A stretch of 64,000 nt of DNA from contig JAJTUP010000106.1 of NCBI GenBank assembly GCA_021399435.1, positions 62,001 through 126,000 on the forward strand, in the 5' to 3' direction. This document shows positions 42,089 to 52,510 of this stretch, piece by piece. The translations under genes were made by a program, and so were the position numbers. The notes beneath the pieces were generated by a model that ran no database searches, was not told the origin of the DNA, and was given only the letters and a program-made list of their open reading frames with translations. The stretch is from Diaporthe sp. PMI_573. Taxonomy: Eukaryota > Ascomycota > Sordariomycetes > Diaporthales > Diaporthaceae. Numbering within the stretch: the first letter of the stretch is position 1; each line of letters opens with the position of its first letter.

Positions 42089-44434
42089 TCACTCCTGCTG
42101 CTCCTCCAAACAAGCCCGTCCAACAGCCTCCTCCAACGCTGTATCGTCAAGCAGTATGCTATCGACATCTTCGATAATGCCTGCGCGTAACCAAGATCGC
42201 AGCGTTTGGATTAGTCCAATCGTCCCAGCGTCTAAGCGGTTTCGGAGGGGCGTGACCATCAACCCGGTGGCAGAGAACAGTCTCTCGCACTCCGAGCTCA
42301 TGGCCGGCACTGTCATGACGTCAAGAGCCAGTCGAGATAGTCTCGGGTACTCAAACCTCTTGAGGATCCAATACTCAACGGGGTCTGCGACGTCCTTGTC
42401 GCTCCCAGACACACTGGCCTGCCAGCGGATATATTCATCCGCTTGAGCAGCGGAGGGTTGGCTTTGACGGTATCGATTACGATACCGATCAAAGGAGGAC
42501 AAGGTCGTCTTTTGCCTCTTCACAACCGGACCTTCAGGAGACGTGACTGTGATCTGTAGGTCCCTGTATTCCGTCTCCCAAAGACGTTGCACGATATCCT
42601 TCGCCTCATCGACCCAACCCGGATGCTGTTGACACCAAACCTCGTCGAAATAGTCCCATCGCAGGCTAGGGTGCAAGGCGGCAGCGGCGTAGTATGCTGG
42701 TGAGTCCCTCAAAGTATTGTAATATTTATCCAGCTTCTTCCAGCCAAGGTTGATATTAACACTGAAATGCTCCGGCTCAGGATGACTCTCAATATGCGAT
42801 TTTGCGTCCTCGAGTTTCTCAAGTAGGAATTCGAACGCCTCCAGCACATCAATCATAGAGCCAAACGTTCCCCTAACTCCAGACGATCGATATCGCGGCT
42901 GTCCGTCTCCCTGGAGTACTTGCACAACGACGTGAAAGTCGGAGAGGATCTCATCAAACGTCCTCAGCACCGCCCAATCGCTCTCGTTGATGAAGCTCGA
43001 CTCCTCGAGGCAGGGAGGAAACTTCTGTCCTCCCTCACCCTTCCGAGCGTCTCTGAATAGCCTCTTGGCTTTGGCGATGAATTCTTCGTAGAAGGGCTGC
43101 AAGCGAAGCATTCGTTTTATCATGTAGTATTGGGATAACCATCTAGTATCGTTATCAAGGACAACGTCAACTGGCCGTTGCTTTCCTCCTTCAGGATCGC
43201 CGGAAGCTGCAAATGAGTCTTGTTGCAGTTGACGAAGCAACTGAGTCAGTAAGTCGGACCGATGGACCCAAACGACGAAGTTGTGCGCTTTCCCCACGGG
43301 ACCCTTCCGCATCCACTCGTCATGGGTTGCTCTCGCCAAAGGTTCCCCTTTGACGAGAGACTTTTCAAACGCATCAACATCCTTTCCAAAGAGAAGGGAT
43401 TTAACAACAAGGTTAAGGATGTGTCCCATGCATCGAACGCGTCGTTGAATCGGGTCGAACTTCAGCTCTTCTGCAATCTCTGACATTGCCGTTTCATTAT
43501 TTGCTGCGTTATCGAGAGTGAAGTAACCAACCTTGTCCTCGATGCCAAACGACCTGATGATCTCGAGGATCTCGGCGGCAATGCTCTCGCCAGTATGTCG
43601 CTCTACCAGCTCCGGAATGCCGAGCACGACTTTTTGGAGCTGATTCTCGTGGTCTCTGAAGACAGCCGTCACGCCATATAACGCGTGACGATTCCTAGTC
43701 CTTGCGCCGTCAAAGGCAATGTGGATCTGACCCGGCGACCTCTTCAAGACCTGTTGGACCGTGCTATGATATCGCTCGAATTGTTGCACCGCCAGTCTGT
43801 GCACAGTCTTCGCCGTAATGTGCGCACTCGTAACCTTTACCGCCGGATTGAGGTATTCGAAAATCTGTTGCAATCGAGGGTGTTCAACCTGCTTGAACGA
43901 TTGCTGGCTTTCGACTATCCAGTTGACAATGAGCTTCTGGAACTCTCCTCGATCGAAGCGTTTGATCAAGCTATTGGCCAGCGCTTGATCCTTTGGGTCG
44001 AAACGTTTGAGGCTCATAAAGTCCGAAATAGAAGCAAGCTCCCTGTTGCCTCCTTTCTTCTGTGACGGTGTTGATCGTCGTCCTGATGGATCCCAGTAGC
44101 CGTGAGCTTTCCAGAGGTGGAGTTCAGCGTTTTGGGTGCCTTTGGATTCGTATGACTGCGGCGTGGGGGTCTTCTGGCGCACACATGGCATACAGATCCA
44201 TCGTCGAGATGTTTTGGATTGAATCTCGACTCCGTAATTCCATACCCATGATAGGGTATCTTTGCTGCGCTCGGCCAGCGTGAATCCCTTCCAGACGCGG
44301 AAGATCCTCCGCTCCTCATCACTTGTTGGTGCCCAAGTAGAAGGCTGGCGGACTTCGGGGTCCGGATCCAGACTAGGCCGAGGATGCCCGTCGTTGTTGG
44401 TCGGTAGTTTAGGGTCAAAAGGAAAGTCCGCCAT
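42089..44434 (-). CDS. hAT transposase
   Basis: 781 residues from the ATG at 44432-44434, no internal stop. A BED-like zinc-finger region lies near residues 75-115 (WICMPCVRQK ... LHLWKAHG). The RNase H-like core shows HIAFDGARTRNRHALYGVTA (first Asp), GYFTLDNAANNETAM (second Asp) and RVRCMGHILNL (the C...H of the insertion-domain start). The C-terminal hAT dimerisation motif reads TVPAMSSECERLFSATGLMV then TPLRNRL. It resembles fungal Restless/Tfo1-type proteins. It should excise and insert the element with 8-bp duplications; the ORF looks functional. Confidence 0.9.
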   Translation of the reverse strand: MADFPFDPKLPTNNDGHPRPSLDPDPEVRQPSTWAPTSDEERRIFRVWKGFTLAERSKDTLSWVWNYGVEIQSKTSRRWICMPCVRQKTPTPQSYESKGTQNAELHLWKAHGYWDPSGRRSTPSQKKGGNRELASISDFMSLKRFDPKDQALANSLIKRFDRGEFQKLIVNWIVESQQSFKQVEHPRLQQIFEYLNPAVKVTSAHITAKTVHRLAVQQFERYHSTVQQVLKRSPGQIHIAFDGARTRNRHALYGVTAVFRDHENQLQKVVLGIPELVERHTGESIAAEILEIIRSFGIEDKVGYFTLDNAANNETAMSEIAEELKFDPIQRRVRCMGHILNLVVKSLLFGKDVDAFEKSLVKGEPLARATHDEWMRKGPVGKAHNFVVWVHRSDLLTQLLRQLQQDSFAASGDPEGGKQRPVDVVLDNDTRWLSQYYMIKRMLRLQPFYEEFIAKAKRLFRDARKGEGGQKFPPCLEESSFINESDWAVLRTFDEILSDFHVVVQVLQGDGQPRYRSSGVRGTFGSMIDVLEAFEFLLEKLEDAKSHIESHPEPEHFSVNINLGWKKLDKYYNTLRDSPAYYAAAALHPSLRWDYFDEVWCQQHPGWVDEAKDIVQRLWETEYRDLQITVTSPEGPVVKRQKTTLSSFDRYRNRYRQSQPSAAQADEYIRWQASVSGSDKDVADPVEYWILKRFEYPRLSRLALDVMTVPAMSSECERLFSATGLMVTPLRNRLDAGTIGLIQTLRSWLRAGIIEDVDSILLDDTALEEAVGRACLEEQQE

Positions 44435-44749
44435 CTCGAGATTGAAGGTTCACCGACCGTATGAATCAAGCAAACGAGGAGACATGCTCAGGCGTTATAA
44501 CGCGTCCCGACGTGTCAGAACGCGTCCGAGGTATTGCCTGATTAGATCTGTTAGTGGTTGCGCAGAGATACGTAGCAAATATTAACGAAATATATCAGGG
44601 CACCAATACCTCTGACTAGCGTCCACGTCAATCCACATCTCAATCCACGAGCCCCCAACCGTGGATGGATTGATTACATAACAACAGGTCTCGTGGATTG
44701 ACGTTGACGTGGATTGAAGTCAATATATTGATCAATACCGTGGAAGTCG

Positions 44750-44769
44750 TGGATTGATTCCCCACCCTG
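44750..44769. repeat. hAT inverted repeat, right
   Basis: TGGATTGATTCCCCACCCTG, complement of the left end with one mismatch. Confidence 0.85.
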
Positions 44770-45730
44770 AACAAAGGTTTCCTATAGCTCTTGAAGATCT
44801 CGAGGGCTGGCAATTCACGGCTACGAAGAAGGGGTGGATGGAGGGGAAAATAGCAATTGAGTGGTTGAGGCGAATATTCATCCCTCAGACGGCCCCAATT
44901 GACCCAAACGAGTGGCGTTTACTAGTGATAGACGGCCACCACACCCATACAACTATAGATTTTATGTGGGAGTGCTTCTCGCATAAAATCTATATAGTCT
45001 TTTTGCCAGCACATAGAACACACGTACTACAACCACTAGACGTGTCTGTTTTTGGCCCACTCAAGCGGGCGTACAGGAAACATCTACACCTCCTCAAAAG
45101 CCACGATACGTCAACAGCTATGGCTAAACGGCGATTTCTCTATTGCTACCACAAGGCACGCGAGGAGGTACTTACGGTATCAAATATTCGTTCTAGGTAG
45201 AGGGCGACGGGTTTATAGCTAGTCAATCGGGCCAGGGGGCTCTCCGGCTACCATATTCTCGAAAACCGCCAGATAAAGGACGGATTTGAAGAATCTAGTA
45301 TTGGGAATAGCTTCGTCGATGAAAATGGAGTACGACGGTTGAAATCCCGGCTTTCAGACGTTATTTTAAGACGCCTAGGCACTCACGAGAGTTGAGGTCT
45401 CTGATACACGTTTACACTCATCAGAAACACTCAAGCCCCACACAATGAGAACTATTCCGAAAAATTCTCAAGGGGTACGACGAGAAAGAGTTCGAGTTGA
45501 CGATGTCCTCACAAAAAAAAAGGAGGAGCTGGAGAGCAAAATTGAGGCCAGCAGGAAGATCCGGAAGAAGAAGGTCATAATTGACCCGAACGCGGCTTTC
45601 GCCGATATGAGGCTATTCGGAAGGCCCAAATCGACGCCGGGGCGATCTCGCCTGATAGTGACGCTTCTGAAGATTCCTCAACACCGACGGAAGAGGGATC
45701 GGTTATCGTGGTGGGTGGTAATTGAAGTTG
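44770..45730 (+). pseudogene. Fot1-like transposase, 5'-truncated and decayed
   Basis: It picks up inside the catalytic core (RFPIALEDLEGWQFTATKKG) directly after the hAT end, includes LVIDGHHTHTT and QPLDVSVFGPLK, then breaks (stops near 45198 and 45218). Further on, other frames match the C-terminal region (KIEASRKIRKKKVIIDPNAA). It is closely related to the intact transposase at 16103-17743. The first half of the gene is not on the other side of the hAT. Confidence 0.8.
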
Positions 45731-47499
45731 GGAATAGTGGCATAGTTGTGCCGAAGGGGTGTCGGAATCTGGGGCGACGATGTTACCCACTACACGCGTA
45801 TGCACCGGGAACACAACCGCATGGAGCGATGTATGGAGCTGGGAACAGCCCGGAAGGCCAACCTCGGCCCATTCCGCTACTGGATCCAGGAGACGCAGAG
45901 GGAGAAAGATCCCGCTTGAGGAGATCCTCAAGGCCCTCGACACTCTGCATCGGGGCGAAGTTCCTGATCTCCTGCGCCGCCACTGCGCTACCGCGAGGGC
46001 GTTTCCCAAATAGAAATGCGCAAGGCGCTGGGAGCCGTAATTTACTGTTGAATTTCATGCAATTGGGATGGAATGCTGAATACAGTTCGCACGAATTGGC
46101 CTCATCCATAGCACATGTGGACCCAAGCTTGTGGTGATGACCTTTCTGAGCTCCAGATATCGGCCTTTCCAGGTTTACGTTATTCTACAGCCTGCTCCAA
46201 GAACATACAGGACAGTGGAGATATCCTCTCGCAATCGCTGGCATGTTTCAGAACTCTCTGGTTTTTACATTGTTTCCAGACATCTACCTCTTGATGTCAA
46301 GAGGAATCGGGCATCTGGACATCAACTACCTCAAGGGCGTAAGACAGCCGGGCGACAAGCATCTGAGATTAATAAAAATTCCTTCCATTCCACATACTGT
46401 ATTCTCCGGCTCTCGTCCACATTTGCCCTTTTTTATGTACAGTAGAACTTCGATGTTTTTCTTGTTTGCCCTCTCACAGGTCCAAGATGGGCAGCGTTAC
46501 TTCTACGTGTCTGCCGACGACTTCGTGTGATTGGCTGATTGGCTGAGTATTTGACCGATATCCAGTACAGTCTCCCAAGTGCTCTATATTATTGTAATTC
46601 TTCCTGGAACCAAATTTCGTCACAAAAATGAATTTCCAAAGTGGAAGCTTTTACGTAGTAGCCAAACCGACCATCCACAGGTATGCCGCAACACTCACCT
46701 ACAGAGATTCGAGGCATATATGTCAATCCAGCGGATCTCTGCAAGCGACCTGCCGATCCAGTCCCCTTGGCGAATCTCGCGCCGTATAGCCCCGAACAGG
46801 ATTACATCCAGGCAGCCAGCCCTCAACTGAGCTCATCTGACCAGCCGAATTAGCGCAGACTTGGTAATTGAATGTGCGACCTGTATGACAATCGAGGGAA
46901 AGCCCATAGTCAGGTCGCACTGCACAAGCTCGAAACCTCGTTGCCTTGTCTATCCTGTGGGATCAAGAAAGTCGTCCCAGAAACATCTAAGGTGACCTCA
47001 CTATTTTGCTTCGGTGAATAGTTACTCTTTTTCATTCGTATACCGGGCGGAACCCTGATACACGCCTCCAGGCTCTCCTCTCAGGCACCAGAAAGCCGCG
47101 CACGTCATCACTCAGCTCGACCAGCAGCAAACACACAATCCCGAGTGTTCTCCGACGGCCCGTACCACAGCAACGCCGGGACGATCGTAACACGTGCATG
47201 GCCTGGACCAATTGAATGCAGAACATGAACCCGTTGATCTCCCCATCAACAATATCGTAGAGATGTTACTCGTCCTACTCCGAGATCTTCGAGGCTCTGA
47301 ACACTTCTTGGATTAGGTATCTCGGCAGCGGTGGTGGTGGAAGCGTCGTTGTTATTGTGTCTAGGTTGATCTGCACGAACGTCGAGCTCGTTCCAAACTT
47401 CGTCCCCTTCACAGGTGCCAACACTTCCAACTTTTCTTTCAGAATTTCTACTTCACGGAGCGCAATCTGCAGGTCCCAGTCTTTCAAATAAGGCCCGAA
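45731..47499. other. No supported gene
   Basis: Open frames at 45759-46013 (plus, ending KIPLEEILKALDTLHRGEVP) and elsewhere show no recognised domain. The rest has no coding signal. Confidence 0.35.
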
Positions 47500-47926
47500 A
47501 CTCTTCGACATCCGTTATGATCTTAGCCTTCCCTACGGCATCCTGGCGCAGGCATTCTTCCCCAGTGACGCTCGGGGAAAAATGGCAACTGAGCATTTCC
47601 CGCCACATGCTTCTCTCCGGGGCCGGGGACTACGGCTTTCAGGATTACATGTTCAACATCCTCGCCCATGAGTTTGCGCATACCCTGGGCCGGCGCCACT
47701 GGAACGCAGGGACCATACTGGCGAACTGTCTGAGCCGTCCATGCTTTGGCCGGGCACGCTCGACGGAAACAGGATCTCCGTCACGAAGACGAGGATGCAC
47801 CCGAAGCACATGCATTTCACTGAGGAGGACTTTCGGGTCATCAGAGAGGTATACTCTGCGGTCAACGGCGATTCCTTGATTGACTATCGGTTGAACTTAA
47901 ATGGTCAAGTCTCTGACAGGAACTGA
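47500..47926 (+). pseudogene. Metzincin-like zinc metalloprotease, frameshifted
   Basis: Three frames read like one protein. First PYGILAQAFFPSDARGK, a pattern before the active site in fungal matrixin-like proteins. Then NILAHEFAHTLGRRHWNAG, whose HExxHxxGxxH supplies the three zinc His and catalytic Glu. Then WPGTLDGNRISVTKTRMHPK and FTEEDFRVIREVYSA at the C-terminus, ending at 47926. Two changes of frame (near 47600 and 47720) break it. The N-terminal part is missing. Confidence 0.7.
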
Positions 47927-49203
47927 ACAGCGTCAGCGGAATCTGGAGACCAGCCAAATTTGCTGCGCCCAACTGCACTCACAAACCCAGCCATTAGACC
48001 AGTCAGATGTGCTAGAGTAGGGCCGATTGACCACAGGCAACATCTGGATAATTGTCCTCCCCATCTCCATTCTCGTGTCTTTTTGAATGCAAGCCTTTAT
48101 TTGCCCTTTATTATGGCATTCCGACGTCATCGCGCAGTTTAGCGCGGCGCGGCGAGGCGACGGAGACGAGCGGCTACCTGCTGAAGCACTCGGACGCCAT
48201 TGCAGCACAGCAACTATTGTCAGTGGATAGAGGTGTGATTTCGATATTTCAATGCATTCGTCTGGTCGTCGAGGGGCTCATTTCTCACCCACTAATTCTT
48301 TCAGAACTCAGCTCACGCTAGGTTCACATTAAGTCCAGGTATCTAGAGCGGTACGCGGAGATGACTGATCTTGTTGCCAGCGTGCAACAAGATCAATCAT
48401 CTGTCAGTCACAGAGTTGACCTGAAGGAGTGGGTCGACAAGGACGTCACATCTAGCGGATGCGTGAGCAAGAGTCCTGCATAAAGCGCGACACTAAGCGT
48501 GCATCGGATTCATTTAATTTGAAATCCAGTACAGTATGTATCAGTACAGTACAGTACTGTACAGTAGTCGTATAGAATGGGAATTTCATAAGGCCACGGT
48601 GACTCAATTCCATTTGACGTGGTCAAATTTTCCATTGGTTAGAACACCCCGGCCAATCAGCCCATCAGCCAACCAGGGCGTTCAATCACGTAGTGACACT
48701 GCTGTAGACTTGCTGTAAACTAGAGACTGCAACAGGCACTGCGGTTTGCAAAAATTAACCGATAAATTTTTATGTGATGTGTTTCGAAACTAGCATGCTA
48801 GTTTATAATCTGGTGCTGGCCCACCAGCTGTCTTGGCCCACCAGCTGTCCGCCCTATGACGCCCATCACAACTCTACAAGCTGAAGGACCGTTGATGAAA
48901 TGAGGAAATAGGGACAAAAATTAAATATGCAATTTGATGACTTCACTACATATTCATAGCCCAGCACTTGACACAGTTGCTCGATTATTTCAAGACGAGC
49001 GACTTATAGGTAAGATATAGCCACCTTGAGCCCCGGCCCGACAGGTTGCTCCGGGCCGACTCCTCCGCTCTTACTTGATGAGCCAAGCACGACTCGAACG
49101 ATTCTGAAAAAGCAAAGGGGCGATACTGAAGTAGAGGATACACTGGTTCCTAATTCCGCACGGCAACCGTCGCATCTTCTCATTTCTTTGCAACGCAGTG
49201 GCA
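47927..49203. other. No gene; short palindromic repeat
   Basis: A CAGTA/TACTG-rich palindromic stretch (ACAGTACAGTACTGTACAG) lies near 48541-48563. No coding signal recognised. Confidence 0.35.
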
Positions 49204-49745
49204 TTAGTTCCTACCTCTAAAAGCGGAACTCGCTATCATGAGAACCCGCAGCGCGAACAGAGCCAGGATAGCCGCCGCCCAAAATTGCGTTATCCCAGAA
49301 AGCTCTGACAGACCAACAGACAGATAAGTGTAGATGTATGCCAGCCAAAAAAGCACGGATAGACCAGTGAGGTACGATAGTGGATGTTGAGTCACATCCG
49401 CTACGAGTGGCTTTAACACGGGAGACCATGTGAGGATGCCAACTGCCAGCCAAGCTGAGAAGAATACAGCAGTTGGCAGGAGCCCACTGAGCTCTCGGGA
49501 CCGAAAGATAGCCGAGCATATGTAGAGGAAGCCTGCATGAAACTAATGAACGTCAGTCAGTTGTGTAGTGTGGTGGAGAGTGGACATACCGAGAGCCGGA
49601 TCGTAAATGGGTATGCTGTTGACATCTTTGATATGTTTTCCAAAGGCACACCATACAGTATTGGTTTGGACGAGTAGACAAGCGGAATCTCAGTCTGAAA
49701 GTGTATGAGAACTTTCCAATTATATACCCGTTTAGCACCTGGCCC
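49204..49745 (-). CDS. Multi-pass membrane protein, 5' end unresolved
   Basis: Exons 49586-49690 (approximate start) and 49204-49533, joined by an intron with GTATGTCC donor and TTTCATGCAG acceptor that keeps frame (IPIYDPAL / GFLYICSAI). At least four hydrophobic segments: LPTAVFFSAWLAVGILTW, YLTGLSVLFWLAYIYTYL, FWAAAILALFALRVLMI and the segment before the intron. Ends SSAFRGRN. Size and topology recall small integral-membrane enzymes of fungal biosynthetic clusters, but no family motif is recognised. Upstream exons likely exist near 49.75-50.1 kb. Confidence 0.45.
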
Positions 49746-50591
49746 AAGCCCCCAACTGGACCGTGATACTTGGACTAAACAAGGCCCTGTCATTGGTATT
49801 TGTTCTTGGCAGTGTAAATTAAATCTAAGTTGGGCGCTCTCATTTTGGATATTAGCGTTACCAAATTTAGTTCCGTTGGCCCTTTTCCGGGACACATGTC
49901 ACCAGAGCTTTGCGTCCCAGCCCCTAAGTCCTTCGCACCAAGCTTCAAAAAATGGTGGCACATGGGAAATAAGATATCTTCTGGTGGCCATTGAGTAGCT
50001 GTCGAGTCTTTCAGGATAAGTACTTGCCTTAGCTGTCGGATGTTCTGAGAGACTGCGACCTGCTTAAGGAGGTCCGCACCATATCTGAGCATGACCACAC
50101 ATCATCCTTGGAGAGTATGGCATGAATTGACTGGACTGGTGGCTTGAGAAATTAGCTGCGGGATGCTGAGACTATCCCTGATTAGCATTTGGTAGAATAG
50201 AACTTGATAACCATGGATTCCTCACTTTTGACTGTCCCAGGAATTCAAAATGTTTACCCGGAGCAGCTGTCGGACGCCCGACTACAGACACTACTGCATA
50301 CGCATTTTTCAAATACACACAGTCCTAAGTGGCTATTATATTTTGCAACTTATTGTTATTGGTATTGTATCGATTATCTAACGCTGAGTCTTTGGGCGTT
50401 TACGACTGTGTGAAGGGACCGCTACAGCTCTTTTTTGTTTATTTTCTTTTTTAAAAAAGGAGGGTGGGAAGGGTATTGTGACGGGATTAAAAACGAAACC
50501 ATCTATGTAGGCCGAGCCACCTATTATTCATATGATACACAATTAACACTGGAAGGGCCCCCGTTTACTATCCCTCGTGCGGGCTGACCCA
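49746..50591. other. No further gene recognised
   Basis: May hold 5' exons of the membrane-protein gene. Otherwise nothing seen. Confidence 0.35.
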
Positions 50592-51902
50592 TCACCGTGC
50601 CAGAGCTTTCAGTGGCCCGCCACTGGTTCCATCCAGGTCAGGGTATACCGGGAGCTGCCACTTGTGGAGGTTGTCCGTCGGGTGCCAACCCAGCCTGTCG
50701 AGACGCAGGAAAGCAATCACCCGAGCGGCTAGGTGCAACAGACGGATGCCCCAGGTCGTCTGGGGAAAGTCTGCGCCGAGGCCCTTTTCGTTTGAGTGCT
50801 GCGCGACCTTGGCCAGCGGGCGAAGCGTGGTCTCGTAATTTTCCGCCCCGAGGAGGATCGCATTCTGCACCGTCTCACCCTTCGCCAACAGAGCGGCGAT
50901 CTCGCCCGCCAGCACGTAGCCTGCCACAATTGCTAACGTAGTACCCATCCCGTTGAGCGAGGACGCGCAGGCGGCGTCGCCCAGCAGCGTCACTCGGCCG
51001 TCGGTCCAGCCTCCCTCGGGTAGTTTGACAAAGTTGACAAGCCCCCCGTACAGATCTTCGGACTCGTGGCTGTGCAGTAAGCCGTCGCAGGACCTGTCCG
51101 CCTCCCAGCCGCGGCCGCGGATCAGGCCGTCCCACGCTTTCCTGAGGGCGTCGCGGTCGCGAGACTGATAGGCTGCCTCCAAAGACGGGTGGTCTCCGTA
51201 GAGTAGTATGTACGCCCGCAGAAAGTCAGGGTCGTCTTGCCGGCTCATCAAGACGGCGCGTTCAGGGAGGAAGCAGACGGTCCACCGATTGGTGTCATTT
51301 TGTTTCGCCGGGATGCTGAAGAAGGCGAAGTGGGTACGCTGCGATATAAGCGACTCGGAAAACTTGGGGCCCATCATGAGCTTCCTAGTCTTCGAATACA
51401 CGCCGTCGGCGCCCACGACAAGGTCAAAATCGCCTTCTTGACCGTCGGAGAAGCGCACATGGACTTTGCCGGTGGGGTTGGCCTTGTCGTCTTGTGTGAA
51501 GCGCTCAATAGACTTGTTAAACCAGAACCGCACATTTTCCGTTTTGCTCGTGGTGTTATAGAGAACCTTTACGAGGTTGCCCCTCATAATCTCGTACTCG
51601 GAGGAAAAACCTTGTCTTGAACTGCCATTGGGGCCAGAGGGAAAGTACGCTATCGTTTGGCCGTTTTTGTTGATGATCTGCATCCCTGGCTCTCTGGTGA
51701 CGGCCGATTTCATAGCCTCTTTGATACCCATTCTTTCCAACAAGGGAATGGCTGGGCCTCGAATGTCGATTTGTTGGCCATTCGGACGCATATCGGAAGA
51801 TAGTTCGGTGATAGTGACATCCGCCCCCATACGGTCGAGCCAGTAGGCCAGTGAAAGTCCGCCCACGCCACATCCACTGATCAGAACCTTCATCTGTGCC
51901 AT
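50592..51902 (-). CDS. FAD-dependent monooxygenase (PHBH/TetX-type)
   Basis: 436 residues from the ATG at 51900-51902, one exon. N-terminal Rossmann GxGxxG is GCGVGG (residues 10-15), the DG motif GADGVYSKTR is at 164-173, and the GD motif VTLLGDAACASSLNGMG is at 304-320. These are the three FAD/NAD(P)H-binding signatures of class A flavoprotein hydroxylases, which insert one oxygen atom into an aromatic or polyketide-like substrate. Length matches the family, and no frame breaks are seen. Same strand as, and 600 bp downstream of, the P450 gene, so joint action in one pathway is plausible but inferred. Substrate unknown. Confidence 0.85.
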   Translation of the reverse strand: MAQMKVLISGCGVGGLSLAYWLDRMGADVTITELSSDMRPNGQQIDIRGPAIPLLERMGIKEAMKSAVTREPGMQIINKNGQTIAYFPSGPNGSSRQGFSSEYEIMRGNLVKVLYNTTSKTENVRFWFNKSIERFTQDDKANPTGKVHVRFSDGQEGDFDLVVGADGVYSKTRKLMMGPKFSESLISQRTHFAFFSIPAKQNDTNRWTVCFLPERAVLMSRQDDPDFLRAYILLYGDHPSLEAAYQSRDRDALRKAWDGLIRGRGWEADRSCDGLLHSHESEDLYGGLVNFVKLPEGGWTDGRVTLLGDAACASSLNGMGTTLAIVAGYVLAGEIAALLAKGETVQNAILLGAENYETTLRPLAKVAQHSNEKGLGADFPQTTWGIRLLHLAARVIAFLRLDRLGWHPTDNLHKWQLPVYPDLDGTSGGPLKALAR

Positions 51903-52510
51903 TTCGGATCGCGTAAGACCTATATCGGCTGGAGAAAAAAAAAGAGTTGTGTGGATATTGAAATCGGTAGGTCAAATTTCACCGGAGGTGGTCCTGGCCA
52001 CTTTAAGAGAACAGCCTTGGGAGACTAAAAGGAAGTAATACGGGGACTAAATATTAAATTTTGTCTGTAGGTCAAAGTACCGCGCTATATTTCAAGACGC
52101 GCGGGAAGCTTGGACCCCAGCATATGCAAATAATATACAGCGCAAAACAGAAGCACCGTACTCAGTCATCTTCAGATGTGCACAGACGTGTCTTCAGGGG
52201 AGCTAATACAAAAACAGGTGGGCATAGGCACTATTACAAATTTAACCGCTGTACTATAAGGACAAAAGTAACACCACTTATGCACAATACACCCGGTACC
52301 TTATAACGCAACATGTATACACCGCATACCACCCAATTCCCGTACCCGCCGAGCGGGTAACAGTGTGGCAACCCCTAAGAAAGGTCTGGCCGGTAAAAGC
52401 ATCGTCATGCCTTTATTAGCGAGGCAGTGATTGCGGCCTTCCATGAGACGCCTGACTTTCCTTAGAACCACTCTGTTTTTCACCCTTTGCAACAGACGCA
52501 TTACTCCGCA

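Larger units (their letters stand above)
41881..44769 (-). mobile_element. Intact hAT transposon
   Basis: 2,889 bp with inverted ends CAGGGTAGGGAATCAATCCA (left) and CAGGGTGGGGAATCAATCCA (right, on minus), one mismatch in 20. Many GTGGATTGA subterminal repeats lie just inside both ends. The transposase ORF is intact. The 8-bp flanks (GCCCTCCC and AACAAAGG) do not match, so no target duplication remains. Confidence 0.85.

Noticed and set aside
48541..48563. Palindromic ACAGTACAGTACTGTACAG as an operator or hairpin
   Set aside because: A simple CAGTA-type repeat in gene-free DNA; no neighbouring promoter or gene to regulate.
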